DNA of 28,864 nt from the IMG/VR virus record IMGVR_UViG_3300034104_000619, positions 1 through 28,864 of that record; one strand, written 5' to 3'. Both the position numbers and the translations under genes were made by a program. The notes beneath the pieces are model-generated. The model had not been told where the DNA came from, made no database searches, and saw only the letters and a list, made by a program, of their open reading frames with translations. How positions within the stretch are numbered: position 1 is the first letter of the stretch; each line of letters opens with the position of its first letter. Positions 19,491 through 27,636 of the stretch are shown one piece after another. The stretch comes from a virus.

Positions 19491-21307
19491 AGATAGAAGG
19501 CGATACCAAAGGACTTGAAAACTCCATAAACAAACTCAACGATAAAGCGGAAGAGCTTGTAGGCACACTCAAGGAGGTTGGTAATGTCGCAAAAAAAGGT
19601 TTTGATAAGGTAGAGAAGGGCGCAGAGAAGGCCGAGGAATCTACAAAGAAGACCCAAGGCGGCATATCTAAACTTGTTAACGCCATCAAGAGCTTGACCA
19701 TTATTGGGGTTGTAGGCGATACAATTACCGAGGTGTTTACAGGCAACCAAAAGGTAGTCGACTTTTTTAACGTCACCATAAATACAATCAAGATTCTATT
19801 TAGCGACCTTGCGGAGGTGGTGTTCCCAGCGGTGGCCGATGCCCTTGATAGAATCTTCAAAGACCCAGTACAGGCGATTAAGGACTTTGGTTCGTTGGTT
19901 GTTGAATACGGACTGAACCTATTTAAGCAAATGGGCAACTCCGTTAGTGCGCTTGGTAGTGCGATTCTTGCTTTCTTCAAAGGCGACTTTGCGGAAGCAT
20001 CTAAACTCGCCAAGGAGGCATTTAGCGAGGTTGTAGACGGTATCGTTGGAGTTGAGGAAGGTGGTATTGAAAAAATACAGAAAGCCGCAGAGCGACTAAC
20101 TAAACGAGTTAAGGAGGCCGTCAAGGACGGGGAGAAACTAAACGAGTTAGAGAAGGCCGCAGCAAAGGCGGACGTAGAGCGTCAAAAGATTCAGTTAAAA
20201 GCCCAGACGTTAGCCGAGAAGCAACGGCAAGCACGTGACGACGAGTTTGCGTCTATTCAAGAACGCATTGAGGCGAACGAAAAACTCGGCAAGATTTTAG
20301 AGCAACAATATCTGGACGAAGCAGCACAGATTGATAAAAAGGTTGCCTTCGCACAGGCGCAATACGACATAAATAAAACAACCGAGAATTACGTTGCACT
20401 TGAGCAGGCACGTTTGGAATTGATAGACCTTGAAGAACGCCTTGAAGGCCAGAGGTCGGAGCAGAAAATGAATTACATATCGTTACTGCGTGAACAAAAC
20501 GATATTGAGAAATCAAATACCGAAGCATACCTAACGCAATTAGAGAACCAGCTAAATGCCGATGCCGAGTTAATAGATTCGGAGCGTATGCGCCTAAACT
20601 CGCAACTGCAAAACATCGACATTCTAAAAACGGCACGCCTTGCCGCCATTGAGGACGAGTTGAATGCCACAAAAGAAGGCACGGCTCGGTATGCGGAGTT
20701 GGTAAACGAGCGCAAGGCAATCGAGCAAGATGCGGCCATTGAAACAGCCAAGATTAAAAAAGACCTAAACCAAAAGGACATTGAAGACCGCAAGATGGTT
20801 AACGATGCCTATATGAATCTTGCGCAGCAGTCCTTGTCGGCACTAACCTCACTTTCTGAATTGTTTGCAGGCGATAACGAAGCCCGCCAGCGCAAGGCAT
20901 TCCAGTTGAACAAAGCCCTGCAAATTGCCGATGCCACGATGGCCACTTACACGGCAGTTGTTGGGGCGTTGGGCGCAAAGGGAGCCGATGGCTTGTTGCC
21001 GTTCCCTGTACGAGTTGCGAACGCTGTTGCTGCTGGTGTAATCGGTGCGGCTAACGTGGCCAAGATTGCAGCCACCAAGTTCGACGGAGCAGAAGGCCCA
21101 AGCCCAGACACCTCGTACTCGCCCCAGTCCGCAGGAGCATCCTCTACGCCTCAATTTAACGTTGTGGGTCGTGGTGGTATTAACCAGTTAGCCGAGTCCG
21201 TAAATTCCGCCAATAGCCGCCCAATACGTGCCTATGTGGTAGCGGGTGAGGTTACTTCACAACAGAACTTAAATAGACGCAGAGCAAGAACCGCAACATT
21301 CGGATAA
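19469..21307 (+). CDS. tape measure protein
   Basis: This 612-residue protein is mainly helical. The N-terminal segment (IEGDTKGLENSINKLNDKAE) is typical of tape measures. Hydrophobic helices lie at about 70-130 (SLTIIGVVGDTITEVF; IKILFSDLAEVVFPAVADAL) and at about 155-170. A long coiled coil runs from about 210 to 440, and a small-residue C-terminal region follows with VANAVAAGVIGAANVAKIAA. It sets tail length and may help DNA entry. At about 0.15 nm per residue, 612 residues predict a tail near 90 nm, an inference. A start at ATG 19469 overlaps the small upstream gene. Confidence 0.85.
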   Translation: MAVTETVKIEGDTKGLENSINKLNDKAEELVGTLKEVGNVAKKGFDKVEKGAEKAEESTKKTQGGISKLVNAIKSLTIIGVVGDTITEVFTGNQKVVDFFNVTINTIKILFSDLAEVVFPAVADALDRIFKDPVQAIKDFGSLVVEYGLNLFKQMGNSVSALGSAILAFFKGDFAEASKLAKEAFSEVVDGIVGVEEGGIEKIQKAAERLTKRVKEAVKDGEKLNELEKAAAKADVERQKIQLKAQTLAEKQRQARDDEFASIQERIEANEKLGKILEQQYLDEAAQIDKKVAFAQAQYDINKTTENYVALEQARLELIDLEERLEGQRSEQKMNYISLLREQNDIEKSNTEAYLTQLENQLNADAELIDSERMRLNSQLQNIDILKTARLAAIEDELNATKEGTARYAELVNERKAIEQDAAIETAKIKKDLNQKDIEDRKMVNDAYMNLAQQSLSALTSLSELFAGDNEARQRKAFQLNKALQIADATMATYTAVVGALGAKGADGLLPFPVRVANAVAAGVIGAANVAKIAATKFDGAEGPSPDTSYSPQSAGASSTPQFNVVGRGGINQLAESVNSANSRPIRAYVVAGEVTSQQNLNRRRARTATFG

Positions 21308-22239
21308 TGAAAGTAATTGAATTAGTTTTAGAGGACACGGAAGGGCTTAATGGTATTAACGCCATAAGCATCGTTGAGCATCCCGCTATTGAGGAAAACT
21401 TTATTACGTTGTCGAAAGAACACGAAGTACAGTTCGCCAAGCAGGACGAGGAAAAGCGAATCCTTATGGGCGCAGCTTTGATTCCTAACAAAACAATCTA
21501 CCGCAATCAAGGCGGGGAAGAGTTTTACGTTTACTTCTCAAAAGAGACGGTACGCAAGGCATCCGAACTATTCCTTATGCGTGGCTACCAAGGCAACACA
21601 ACACTTGAACACGCAGCGGAGCTTAATGGCTTGTCGGTTGTTGAATCGTGGATTATTGAAGACCCCAAAAAGGACAAGACGGCTATCTACGGAATGGATT
21701 TGCCCGAAGGAACTTGGATGGTCTCTATGAAAGTCAACAACGAGGACGTTTGGGAGAACTACGTTAAAACAGGCCGTGTAAAGGGCTTCTCAATAGAGGG
21801 CTACTTTGTTGACAAGTTGCAAATGGAATCCCACTTGGAACGCATCGAGGAAGAAGAAGCCGAGTTCCTGCTTTCTAACATTATTGCCAAAATCAAAAAG
21901 GATGGCCGCCTAAAAAGCAAGAAGCGAATCGAAATGGAATCCTACTCGGACTACCCAGAGGCAGTTCGCAATAACGCAAAGCGAGGCATTGAGCTAAACG
22001 AGAAAGGCGGTAACAAGTGCGCTACGCAGGTCGGCAAGATACGAGCGCAACAACTCGCAGACGGAAAGCCCATAAGCGTAGAAACAATTAGCCGTATGTA
22101 TTCGTACCTATCAAGAGCCGAAACATACTATGACGAAGGCGATACCGAAGCGTGCGGTACTATTAGCTACTTGCTATGGGGCGGACTTGCCGCAAAGCGT
22201 TGGGCAGAATCTAAATTAAAAGAACTCGGTAAATTATGA
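21307..22239 (+). CDS. XkdF-like prohead protease with extra C-terminal domain
   Basis: This 310-residue protein has an N-terminal XkdF-like part (INAISIVEHPAIEENFI, RILMGAALIPNKTIYR, FYVYFSKETV, TLEHAAELNGLSVVESWIIE, GRVKGFSIEGYF). In related phages it is thought to be the serine protease that trims the head. The second domain (about 215-310) starts YSDYPEAVRNNAKRGIELNE, continues to NKCATQVGKIRAQQLA and MYSYLSRAETYYDEGDTEAC, and ends GTISYLLWGGLAAKRWAES. It is a separate conserved module of unknown role. It sits before scaffold and capsid genes, as expected. Confidence 0.8.
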   Translation: MKVIELVLEDTEGLNGINAISIVEHPAIEENFITLSKEHEVQFAKQDEEKRILMGAALIPNKTIYRNQGGEEFYVYFSKETVRKASELFLMRGYQGNTTLEHAAELNGLSVVESWIIEDPKKDKTAIYGMDLPEGTWMVSMKVNNEDVWENYVKTGRVKGFSIEGYFVDKLQMESHLERIEEEEAEFLLSNIIAKIKKDGRLKSKKRIEMESYSDYPEAVRNNAKRGIELNEKGGNKCATQVGKIRAQQLADGKPISVETISRMYSYLSRAETYYDEGDTEACGTISYLLWGGLAAKRWAESKLKELGKL

Positions 22240-22379
22240 AAGAGACACCATCCCGCACTTCACCTAAAAACGGCAAGCGTGGCTGCCTATGCAAAAACAA
22301 CACCTATTCCTCCAAATGCTGCGATGGTTCACTCCGAGCGCAAGGAGTAGGGCCAGTGAACAAAGCCCCGAATTTGTAA
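22236..22379 (+). CDS. small Cys-rich protein (CLC...KCCDG motif)
   Basis: This 47-residue product holds KRGCLCKNNTYSSKCCDGSL and an AQGVGP turn. Four cysteines in CxC and CC pairs within 13 residues suggest a metal site or disulphide knot. The same short pattern is common in Bacteroidota phages, always small and of unknown function. It starts at a 4-base overlap with the protease gene and lies ahead of the scaffold-like gene, so a head role is likely. Confidence 0.75.
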   Translation: MKETPSRTSPKNGKRGCLCKNNTYSSKCCDGSLRAQGVGPVNKAPNL

Positions 22380-22409
22380 CAATCCAATAACCATTTAATT
22401 AGTTGAATT

Positions 22410-22955
22410 ATGAAGGCAAGTGAAATTTTCACCAAGTTCTTTGCGGAGCTATCCGCAGTAGAAGAAGAAGTTAAGTTGGCGCAAGCCAAACTTGACAACG
22501 GCACTGTCCTTGAAGCCGAAGCATTTGAAGCAGGCCAACCCATCTTTATCGTTAGCGAAGAAGATCGCATCGCTGTTCCAGTAGGTGAATACCTGATGGA
22601 AGACGGACGTGTTCTTGTCGTTACCGAGGAAGGTATTGTTGGCGAAATCAAAGAAGCAGCAGCCGAAGAGGAAACACCAGAGGTAGAAATAGAGGTTGAG
22701 GCCGCTATGGAGCCGTCTGTTGAAGACAAAATCAAAGAGGTGGTTATGCCCCTAATTGAGGAAATGAAGGCGGAGTTGTCCGCTATGCGTGAGGAAATGG
22801 GTGCATACAAGAAGAAGCAAGAAATGTCTTCTGACGTACCAGCCGCTTCCCCTATTAAACATAACCCAGAAGGAAAGACGAAAGAGGTTGTAAACCTGTC
22901 GCAAAATGCGCCAGAATCAGCCCTTGACCGAGTTCTTGCACGACTTAACAAATAA
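22410..22955 (+). CDS. scaffold-like protein
   Basis: This 181-residue, strongly acidic protein has a beta-rich core (NGTVLEAEAFEAGQPIFIVS; IAVPVGEYLMEDGRVLVVTE). An acidic linker (EEETPEVEIEVEAAM) and a helical coiled-coil segment at about 105-140 (VVMPLIEEMKAELSAMREEM) follow. Its place right before the major capsid gene and the coiled coil suggest a scaffold that shapes the prohead and is later removed by the protease upstream. It is separated by 30 bases from the Cys-rich gene and by 13 from the capsid gene. Confidence 0.72.
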   Translation: MKASEIFTKFFAELSAVEEEVKLAQAKLDNGTVLEAEAFEAGQPIFIVSEEDRIAVPVGEYLMEDGRVLVVTEEGIVGEIKEAAAEEETPEVEIEVEAAMEPSVEDKIKEVVMPLIEEMKAELSAMREEMGAYKKKQEMSSDVPAASPIKHNPEGKTKEVVNLSQNAPESALDRVLARLNK

Positions 22956-22968
22956 ACCAAAATAACAA

Positions 22969-23895
22969 ATGCCTACTAACACTTCAATCACCACGACGTA
23001 TGCTGGCGAGTTCGCTGGTAAATACGTTGCTGCCGCTCTGTTGAGCGCACCTACCTTGGACAAAGGCCTCATCGAGGTTATGCCCAACGTATTGTACAAG
23101 TCAGTTATCCAAAAGGTTAACACCGACGACATCTTGAAGGACGCTACTTGCGACTTCGATCCTACGTCTACCGTTACCTTGACCGAGCGTATCTTGACCT
23201 TGGAGGAGTTCCAAGTTAACTTGCAAATGTGCAAAAAGGACTTTGAGCAAACTTGGCAAGCCGTTGAAATGGGCTATTCTGCATTCAAGAATATCCCCGC
23301 CTCTTTTACCGACTTCTTGATTGCTTACGCTGCCGAGCGTGTTTCTGCTCGTATCGAGCAAAACATCTGGGCTGGTGTTAACGCATCTTCTGGCCAGTTC
23401 GCAGGTTTCCAAACTTTGTTCGCTGCTGATTCTGACGTTGTAGACGTAACCGGTACTACCGTTACCGCTTCTAACGTTATCGCTGAAATGGGCAAGGTAG
23501 TTGATGCTATCCCTGCTGCTTTGTACGGCAAGCCCGACGTTTACTTGTACGTTTCTCAAAACGTAGCCAAGGCCTATGTACGTGCTTTGGGTGGCTTCGC
23601 CGCTTCTGGAGTAGGTGCTAACGGTTTGGACAACAAAGGGACTATGTGGTACGGCGACCAGCCCCTGTTCTTCGACGGAATCCCCGTTGTATTGGCAGAA
23701 GGTTTGTCTTCTAACCGTATGGTTGCCGCTCAAAAGAGCAACTTGTTCTTCGGAACTGGCTTGTTGAGCGACAAGAACGAAGTTCGCCTGATTGATATGG
23801 CCGACATCGATGGTTCACAGAACTTCCGCTTGGTTATGCGTATGAGCGCAGGCATCCAGTACGGTATCGGTTCCGACATCGTTTACTACGCCTAA
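22969..23895 (+). CDS. major capsid protein
   Basis: This 308-residue protein looks like an HK97-fold capsid subunit. A flexible start (MPTNTSITTTYAGEFAGKYV) leads to a spine-like helix with FTDFLIAYAAERVSARIEQN. A peripheral domain has VYLYVSQNVAKAYVRALGG and GIPVVLAEGLSSNRMVAAQK, and it ends in a strand pair (FRLVMRMSAGIQYGIGSDIV). Codon use is strikingly biased (GCT, GGT, GTT, TTG, AAC), unlike the mixed codons of early genes, as expected for the most abundant virion protein. A terminator-like hairpin follows. Confidence 0.88.
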   Translation: MPTNTSITTTYAGEFAGKYVAAALLSAPTLDKGLIEVMPNVLYKSVIQKVNTDDILKDATCDFDPTSTVTLTERILTLEEFQVNLQMCKKDFEQTWQAVEMGYSAFKNIPASFTDFLIAYAAERVSARIEQNIWAGVNASSGQFAGFQTLFAADSDVVDVTGTTVTASNVIAEMGKVVDAIPAALYGKPDVYLYVSQNVAKAYVRALGGFAASGVGANGLDNKGTMWYGDQPLFFDGIPVVLAEGLSSNRMVAAQKSNLFFGTGLLSDKNEVRLIDMADIDGSQNFRLVMRMSAGIQYGIGSDIVYYA

Positions 23896-23913
23896 TCGTT
23901 TCTAAATTCCTTG

Positions 23914-23955
23914 AAGGGGGTGGTGGTGTAATAACGCCCCACCCCTTTCTTTTTT
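23914..23955 (+). terminator. terminator-like hairpin after the capsid gene
   Basis: AAGGGGG-TGG on the left can pair, with a bulge, with CCCCACCCCTT on the right across a GTGTAATAACG-type loop, and a TTTCTTTTTT run follows. The stem is imperfect but GC-rich. It may end or attenuate transcription so that capsid mRNA exceeds that of downstream genes. Confidence 0.7.
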
Positions 23956-23976
23956 AACCTACTAAATAAAAACAAA

Positions 23977-24510
23977 ATGGCTTGTGCTTTATCCCTTGGC
24001 CGTATCGAACCCTGCAAGGACGTTGTAGGTGGTTTGAATGCGGTTTACTTTTTGAACTATGCAAACTTGACGGTGACTTATGACGCCACCAACACGGATG
24101 CTATTGACGTTCTAGGAAGCGGATTGACCGCTTACAAATACGACCTGAAAGGAACCTCCTCATTCGAGCAGGCAATCACTTCTTCTCGTGACAACGGAAC
24201 CACGTTCTTTGACCAGACCTTGAATTTGACCTTGCACAAGTTGAGCAAGCAGTCACACAAGGAAATCAAATTGATGGCCTACGGTCGTCCGATTGTAATC
24301 GTTGAAGACCGCAATGGCAACTTCTTCGTTGCTGGTTTGGAACACGGTTGCGAGGTTACTGGTGGTACTATCGTTACTGGTGCTGCTATGGGCGATATGA
24401 GTGGCTACACTCTGACCTTGAACGGACAAGAGCCAGTTCCTGCGAACTTCTTGGACGGTACTTTGTCTGCTGCTGGTATTTCCACCATCGTTGTTGGTTC
24501 CGACTTTTAA
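23977..24510 (+). CDS. major tail (tube) protein
   Basis: This 177-residue protein has the shape of a tail-tube subunit: MACALSLGRIEPCKDVVGGL at the start, then FEQAITSSRDNGTTFFDQTL, IKLMAYGRPIVIVEDRNGNF, and ending with GDMSGYTLTLNGQEPVPANF. The beta-rich character and the GYTLTLxGxEPxPA end are typical. Codon use is as biased as in the capsid gene, in line with hundreds of copies per virion. It lies next to the capsid gene and far from the tape measure, which is unusual. Its last codons hold the next promoter. Confidence 0.82.
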   Translation: MACALSLGRIEPCKDVVGGLNAVYFLNYANLTVTYDATNTDAIDVLGSGLTAYKYDLKGTSSFEQAITSSRDNGTTFFDQTLNLTLHKLSKQSHKEIKLMAYGRPIVIVEDRNGNFFVAGLEHGCEVTGGTIVTGAAMGDMSGYTLTLNGQEPVPANFLDGTLSAAGISTIVVGSDF

Positions 24511-24520
24511 TATATCTTTG
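24491..24520 (+). promoter_or_regulatory. promoter inside the end of the major tail gene
   Basis: TTG at 24491-24493, a 19-base spacer and TATCTTTG at 24513-24520 match the consensus. The ATG of the next gene is only four bases after the -7 box, so the transcript would be nearly leaderless. Confidence 0.7.
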
Positions 24521-24524
24521 ACAA

Positions 24525-24869
24525 ATGGAAAAGGCGTTGAAGATTATGAACCAAATGCAACCACGTAAGATTGCGCTTGCGGCAAAATGGTTGCAGGTAT
24601 GGGAGGCGGAAACCGACAAGGCAATTGGGAATACGGGCATTGTTCCCGATTTGGAGCGATTCATAAACGAGGCAAAAAGAAACATTCAACAACACGGAAC
24701 TGTTGCTGAGAAAATGAAGCCGTTTATCGATTCTGCAAAAGAGCTTGGAGCCGAAAATATCGTTGCTGATATTAACGAGCAGTTGCAAGAAAACAAGAGA
24801 TACGCACAATTAGAACTTCGTTTAATCCAGGTACTTGAGCGAGCTTTGCAAGTGGCAAAAGAAAATTAA
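24525..24869 (+). CDS. hypothetical helical protein
   Basis: This 114-residue protein is nearly all helix (LKIMNQMQPRKIALAAKWLQ; EKMKPFIDSAKELGAENIVA; AQLELRLIQVLERALQVAKE) and has no cysteine. It has its own promoter and is closed by a terminator, so it forms a single-gene unit inside the structural block. A virion or chaperone role is possible, but separate expression hints at a regulatory or host-directed protein. No family is recognised. Confidence 0.68.
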   Translation: MEKALKIMNQMQPRKIALAAKWLQVWEAETDKAIGNTGIVPDLERFINEAKRNIQQHGTVAEKMKPFIDSAKELGAENIVADINEQLQENKRYAQLELRLIQVLERALQVAKEN

Positions 24870-24892
24870 AATAAGCAAACAACTTCAGAAAG

Positions 24893-24914
24893 GCCACCTT
24901 CGGGTGGCTTTTTT
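24893..24914 (+). terminator. intrinsic terminator after the 24525 gene
   Basis: A perfect 6-bp stem (GCCACC/GGTGGC) closed by TTCG is followed by T6. It isolates the single-gene unit from the portal operon. Confidence 0.9.
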
Positions 24915-24957
24915 GTTTGTAAGAAAAACAAAACACTTACTGCGAGTTAATTAAAAG

Positions 24958-25293
24958 ATGAATATCTTAACAACAAGCGCATCGTCTCAAAACCTCGTTA
25001 TTGTTCCGAGGTCGTTTCCTGCTTCGGTGGTTGTCAAGTTAACCAACGAGTCAACGAACACCACGCAGCAACAGACGATAACTCCAACGTCCGCAAATGG
25101 CTATATGACCATCGCGGCGGCTTGGACATTAGAAGAGGCCAACTTCTATTTGTTGGAAGTATTTAGCGGCTCTAACTTAATCTACCGTGGGCGTGTATTT
25201 TGCACCAACCAAACGAACTTCGAGAAGTACACTGTTAACTCTGGCGTGTACACGCAGGAGACCGCTGGGGATAATACATTTGTAATTATATGA
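24958..25293 (+). CDS. hypothetical beta-rich structural protein
   Basis: This 111-residue protein is rich in Thr, Asn and Ser, with alternating strands (SFPASVVVKLTNESTNTTQQ; LEEANFYLLEVFSGSNLIYR). There are no enzymatic motifs. An immunoglobulin-like or decoration-protein fold is plausible from the composition. It overlaps the portal gene by 4 bases, so a head or neck protein is likely. No clear promoter is visible between the terminator and its start. Confidence 0.65.
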   Translation: MNILTTSASSQNLVIVPRSFPASVVVKLTNESTNTTQQQTITPTSANGYMTIAAAWTLEEANFYLLEVFSGSNLIYRGRVFCTNQTNFEKYTVNSGVYTQETAGDNTFVII

Positions 25294-27089
25294 GCAACGT
25301 AAGATTTGTAGCAATGAACTCCTACGTTCGCCCCGAAATTAAAGAGGTGGCGAATAAGGGATGGGTGGAGTACGGAGACGACAACAACTACTTCCAGTAT
25401 TTGATTGACCGCTATAACGGAAGCCCGACCAATAACGCTATTATTAATGGCATTATTGATATGGTGTACGGCAAGGGCCTTGGAGCAACAGACGCATCCA
25501 AAAAGCCCGACGAGTACGCAATGATGATGAGCTTATTTTCCAAGCAGACCGTTTCACGTGTTTGCTCGGATTTTAAGATGATGGGTAACGCTGCGTTTCA
25601 AGTTATCTACAACCAAGACCATTCCAAGATTGTAAAGGTCGAGCATATCCCCGTTGAGACGCTGCGAGCCGAGCGTGCCAATGAGAAGGGCGATATTCCT
25701 GCTTACTACTACGCAAAGAGCTGGGATGCTGTAAAGGCACGTAAAGAAGAGCCAGTACGCATTGATGCGTTTGGTATGTCCAATAACGGAATTGAAATCC
25801 TTTACATTAAGCCCTACAAAGCAGGATATTACTACTACGCACCAACCGACTACCAAGGTTCACTGCCGTATGCCGAGTTGGAAGAAGAAGTTGCCAATTA
25901 CCATATTAACAATATCAAGAACGGCCTTGCGCCTTCGATGCTGGTTAACTTCAATAACGGAATCCCAACCGAAGAAGACCAGACGCTAATCGAGCGCAGG
26001 ATTGCAGACAAGTTTTCTGGTAGCTCGAATGCTGGTCGGTTTATCTTGGCTTTTAACGACAACAAGGAACTCGCAGCAACAATCGAACCCGTACAACTAT
26101 CGGACGCAAGCGACCAGTACCAGTTCCTGTCTACGGAATGTACTCAAAAGATTATGGTAGGACACCGAGTGACTTCTCCGATGCTTTTGGGTATTAAGGA
26201 TAACTCTGGACTCGGTAACAACGCAGAGGAGCTTAAAACGGCTTCTATTCTGTTCGATAATATCGTTATCCGCCCTTTGCAGGAAATGATTTTGGATGCC
26301 ATCGAGCAAATCCTTTCATTTAACCAAGCAACTCTAAATATCTATTTCAAGACCTTGCAGCCGTTGGAGTTCAAGGAGGAAATTGTTGCCCCTACGGACG
26401 TGGTGGAGGAATCGACAGGAATCGAGGATAGCAGCTTTAGTTTATCTTCTGACGTTACCGATGCCCAACTGCAGGAGGTATTCGACCGCCTTGCCGAGTT
26501 TGGCGAGGATGAAGACTTGGAGAACTGGGATTTGGTAGACGAGCGGCCTGTTGACTACGAGCAAGAGGCGTATTTAGATTCACTTCTTAAATTGAGTGAG
26601 TCGGCAAGCTCTTATATGGCGAATCTTGCTAAAACAGGAGACGCATTCCCAAACGCCAAGAGCGAGCAAGACGGAATTAGTAAGGATGGCCGTAAGTACA
26701 AGATTCGTTATGCCTACGCCCCTAACTCCGCAAAGAGCAACAGCCGAGACTTCTGCAAAAAGATGGTAAACGCAAAGAAGGTCTACCGCAAGGAGGACAT
26801 TGAGCGGATGGGCAAACAAGAGGTTAACGCTGGCTTCGGGCCACGTGGTGCTGCTAACTACGACATCTGGTTATACAAAGGTGGCGCACGTTGCCACCAC
26901 TTCTGGATGCGTAAGACCTACTTGGCAAAGGCCGAAGGCGTAACGCCAGACGCTAAAAACCCGAATGCTGATATTTCGGTTAACCAAGCCCGCAAAGCAG
27001 GAGTCGACTTACCAAAGAACGACAAGAAGGTCGCTACCCGCCCTGTCGATATGCCAAACGAAGGTTTCCTTCCAAAATCTAAAAAGTAA
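25290..27089 (+). CDS. portal protein with C-terminal MuF-like(?) domain
   Basis: Residues 1 to about 365 of 599 look like a portal: NNAIINGIIDMVYGKGLG near the start, a stem region, and the clip and C-terminal helices around ELKTASILFDNIVIRPLQEM. Portals are the dodecameric DNA gate of the head. An acidic linker (about 366-450) joins a second domain (about 466-545). This domain has SRDFCKKMVNAKKVYRKED and WLYKGGARCHHFWMRKTYL, with C489, C535, H536 and H537 as possible metal ligands. The second part resembles a separate minor-head module. It overlaps the connector by one base. Confidence 0.82.
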   Translation: MSNVRFVAMNSYVRPEIKEVANKGWVEYGDDNNYFQYLIDRYNGSPTNNAIINGIIDMVYGKGLGATDASKKPDEYAMMMSLFSKQTVSRVCSDFKMMGNAAFQVIYNQDHSKIVKVEHIPVETLRAERANEKGDIPAYYYAKSWDAVKARKEEPVRIDAFGMSNNGIEILYIKPYKAGYYYYAPTDYQGSLPYAELEEEVANYHINNIKNGLAPSMLVNFNNGIPTEEDQTLIERRIADKFSGSSNAGRFILAFNDNKELAATIEPVQLSDASDQYQFLSTECTQKIMVGHRVTSPMLLGIKDNSGLGNNAEELKTASILFDNIVIRPLQEMILDAIEQILSFNQATLNIYFKTLQPLEFKEEIVAPTDVVEESTGIEDSSFSLSSDVTDAQLQEVFDRLAEFGEDEDLENWDLVDERPVDYEQEAYLDSLLKLSESASSYMANLAKTGDAFPNAKSEQDGISKDGRKYKIRYAYAPNSAKSNSRDFCKKMVNAKKVYRKEDIERMGKQEVNAGFGPRGAANYDIWLYKGGARCHHFWMRKTYLAKAEGVTPDAKNPNADISVNQARKAGVDLPKNDKKVATRPVDMPNEGFLPKSKK

Positions 27090-27589
27090 TGCCAACTGCG
27101 CTTTTTATCAAACGAGAAGATATTGTACGAAATACGGCAATTTCGGGCAACGTAGATACGGACAAGTTTCTGCAATTTATTAAGATTGCCCAGCAGATTC
27201 ACGTCCAGAACTACACGGGAACCAAGCTGTACGACAAGATCTCAAACGAAATCCTAAACGACACCTTGGCTGGCGACTACTTGGCTTTGGTGGTGGACTA
27301 CATACAGCCGATGCTTATTCACTTCGCAATGACCGAGTACCTGCCTTTTGCAGCGTACACCGTTGCCAACGGAGGCGTATTTAAGCATATTAGCGAGAAC
27401 TCAACAAACGCTGAAAAAATTGAAATCGACTATTTAGTTGAAAAGGAGCGAACGATAGCGCAATACTACGCACAACGCTTTATCGACTATATGGCCTTCC
27501 ATTCAACCGAATTTCCCGAATACAATGAAAACGTCAACGAGGACATCTACCCAGACCGAGACAACCGAGCGTCTTCGTGGGTGCTATAA
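27089..27589 (+). CDS. head-tail connector-like protein
   Basis: This 166-residue helical protein (FIKREDIVRNTAISGNVDTD; FLQFIKIAQQIHVQNYTGTK; YIQPMLIHFAMTEYLPFAAY) fits the adaptor that sits below the portal, often labelled DUF6712 in Bacteroidota phages. It follows the portal gene directly with a one-base overlap. The name is by family likeness and position. A 47-base gap without a clear promoter separates it from the next gene. Confidence 0.7.
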   Translation: MPTALFIKREDIVRNTAISGNVDTDKFLQFIKIAQQIHVQNYTGTKLYDKISNEILNDTLAGDYLALVVDYIQPMLIHFAMTEYLPFAAYTVANGGVFKHISENSTNAEKIEIDYLVEKERTIAQYYAQRFIDYMAFHSTEFPEYNENVNEDIYPDRDNRASSWVL

Positions 27590-27636
27590 ACCCAAGCAAG
27601 AGAATATAAATAAACTACGCAGTTACTTAAGCAAAG

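Noticed and set aside
19375-20124. Long open frame of 249 codons on the minus strand over the tape measure gene
   Set aside because: It lies wholly opposite a well-supported helical tape-measure protein, has Ser/Pro-rich low-complexity content typical of an antisense shadow, and lacks a promoter.
22304-22960. Open frame of 218 codons on the minus strand over the scaffold-like gene
   Set aside because: Ser/Thr/Arg-rich shadow of an acidic coding region. The plus-strand gene has proper context and spacing.
23101-23733. Open frame of 210 codons on the minus strand over the capsid gene
   Set aside because: Caused by the strong codon bias of the capsid gene, which removes stops on the opposite strand. 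No independent support.
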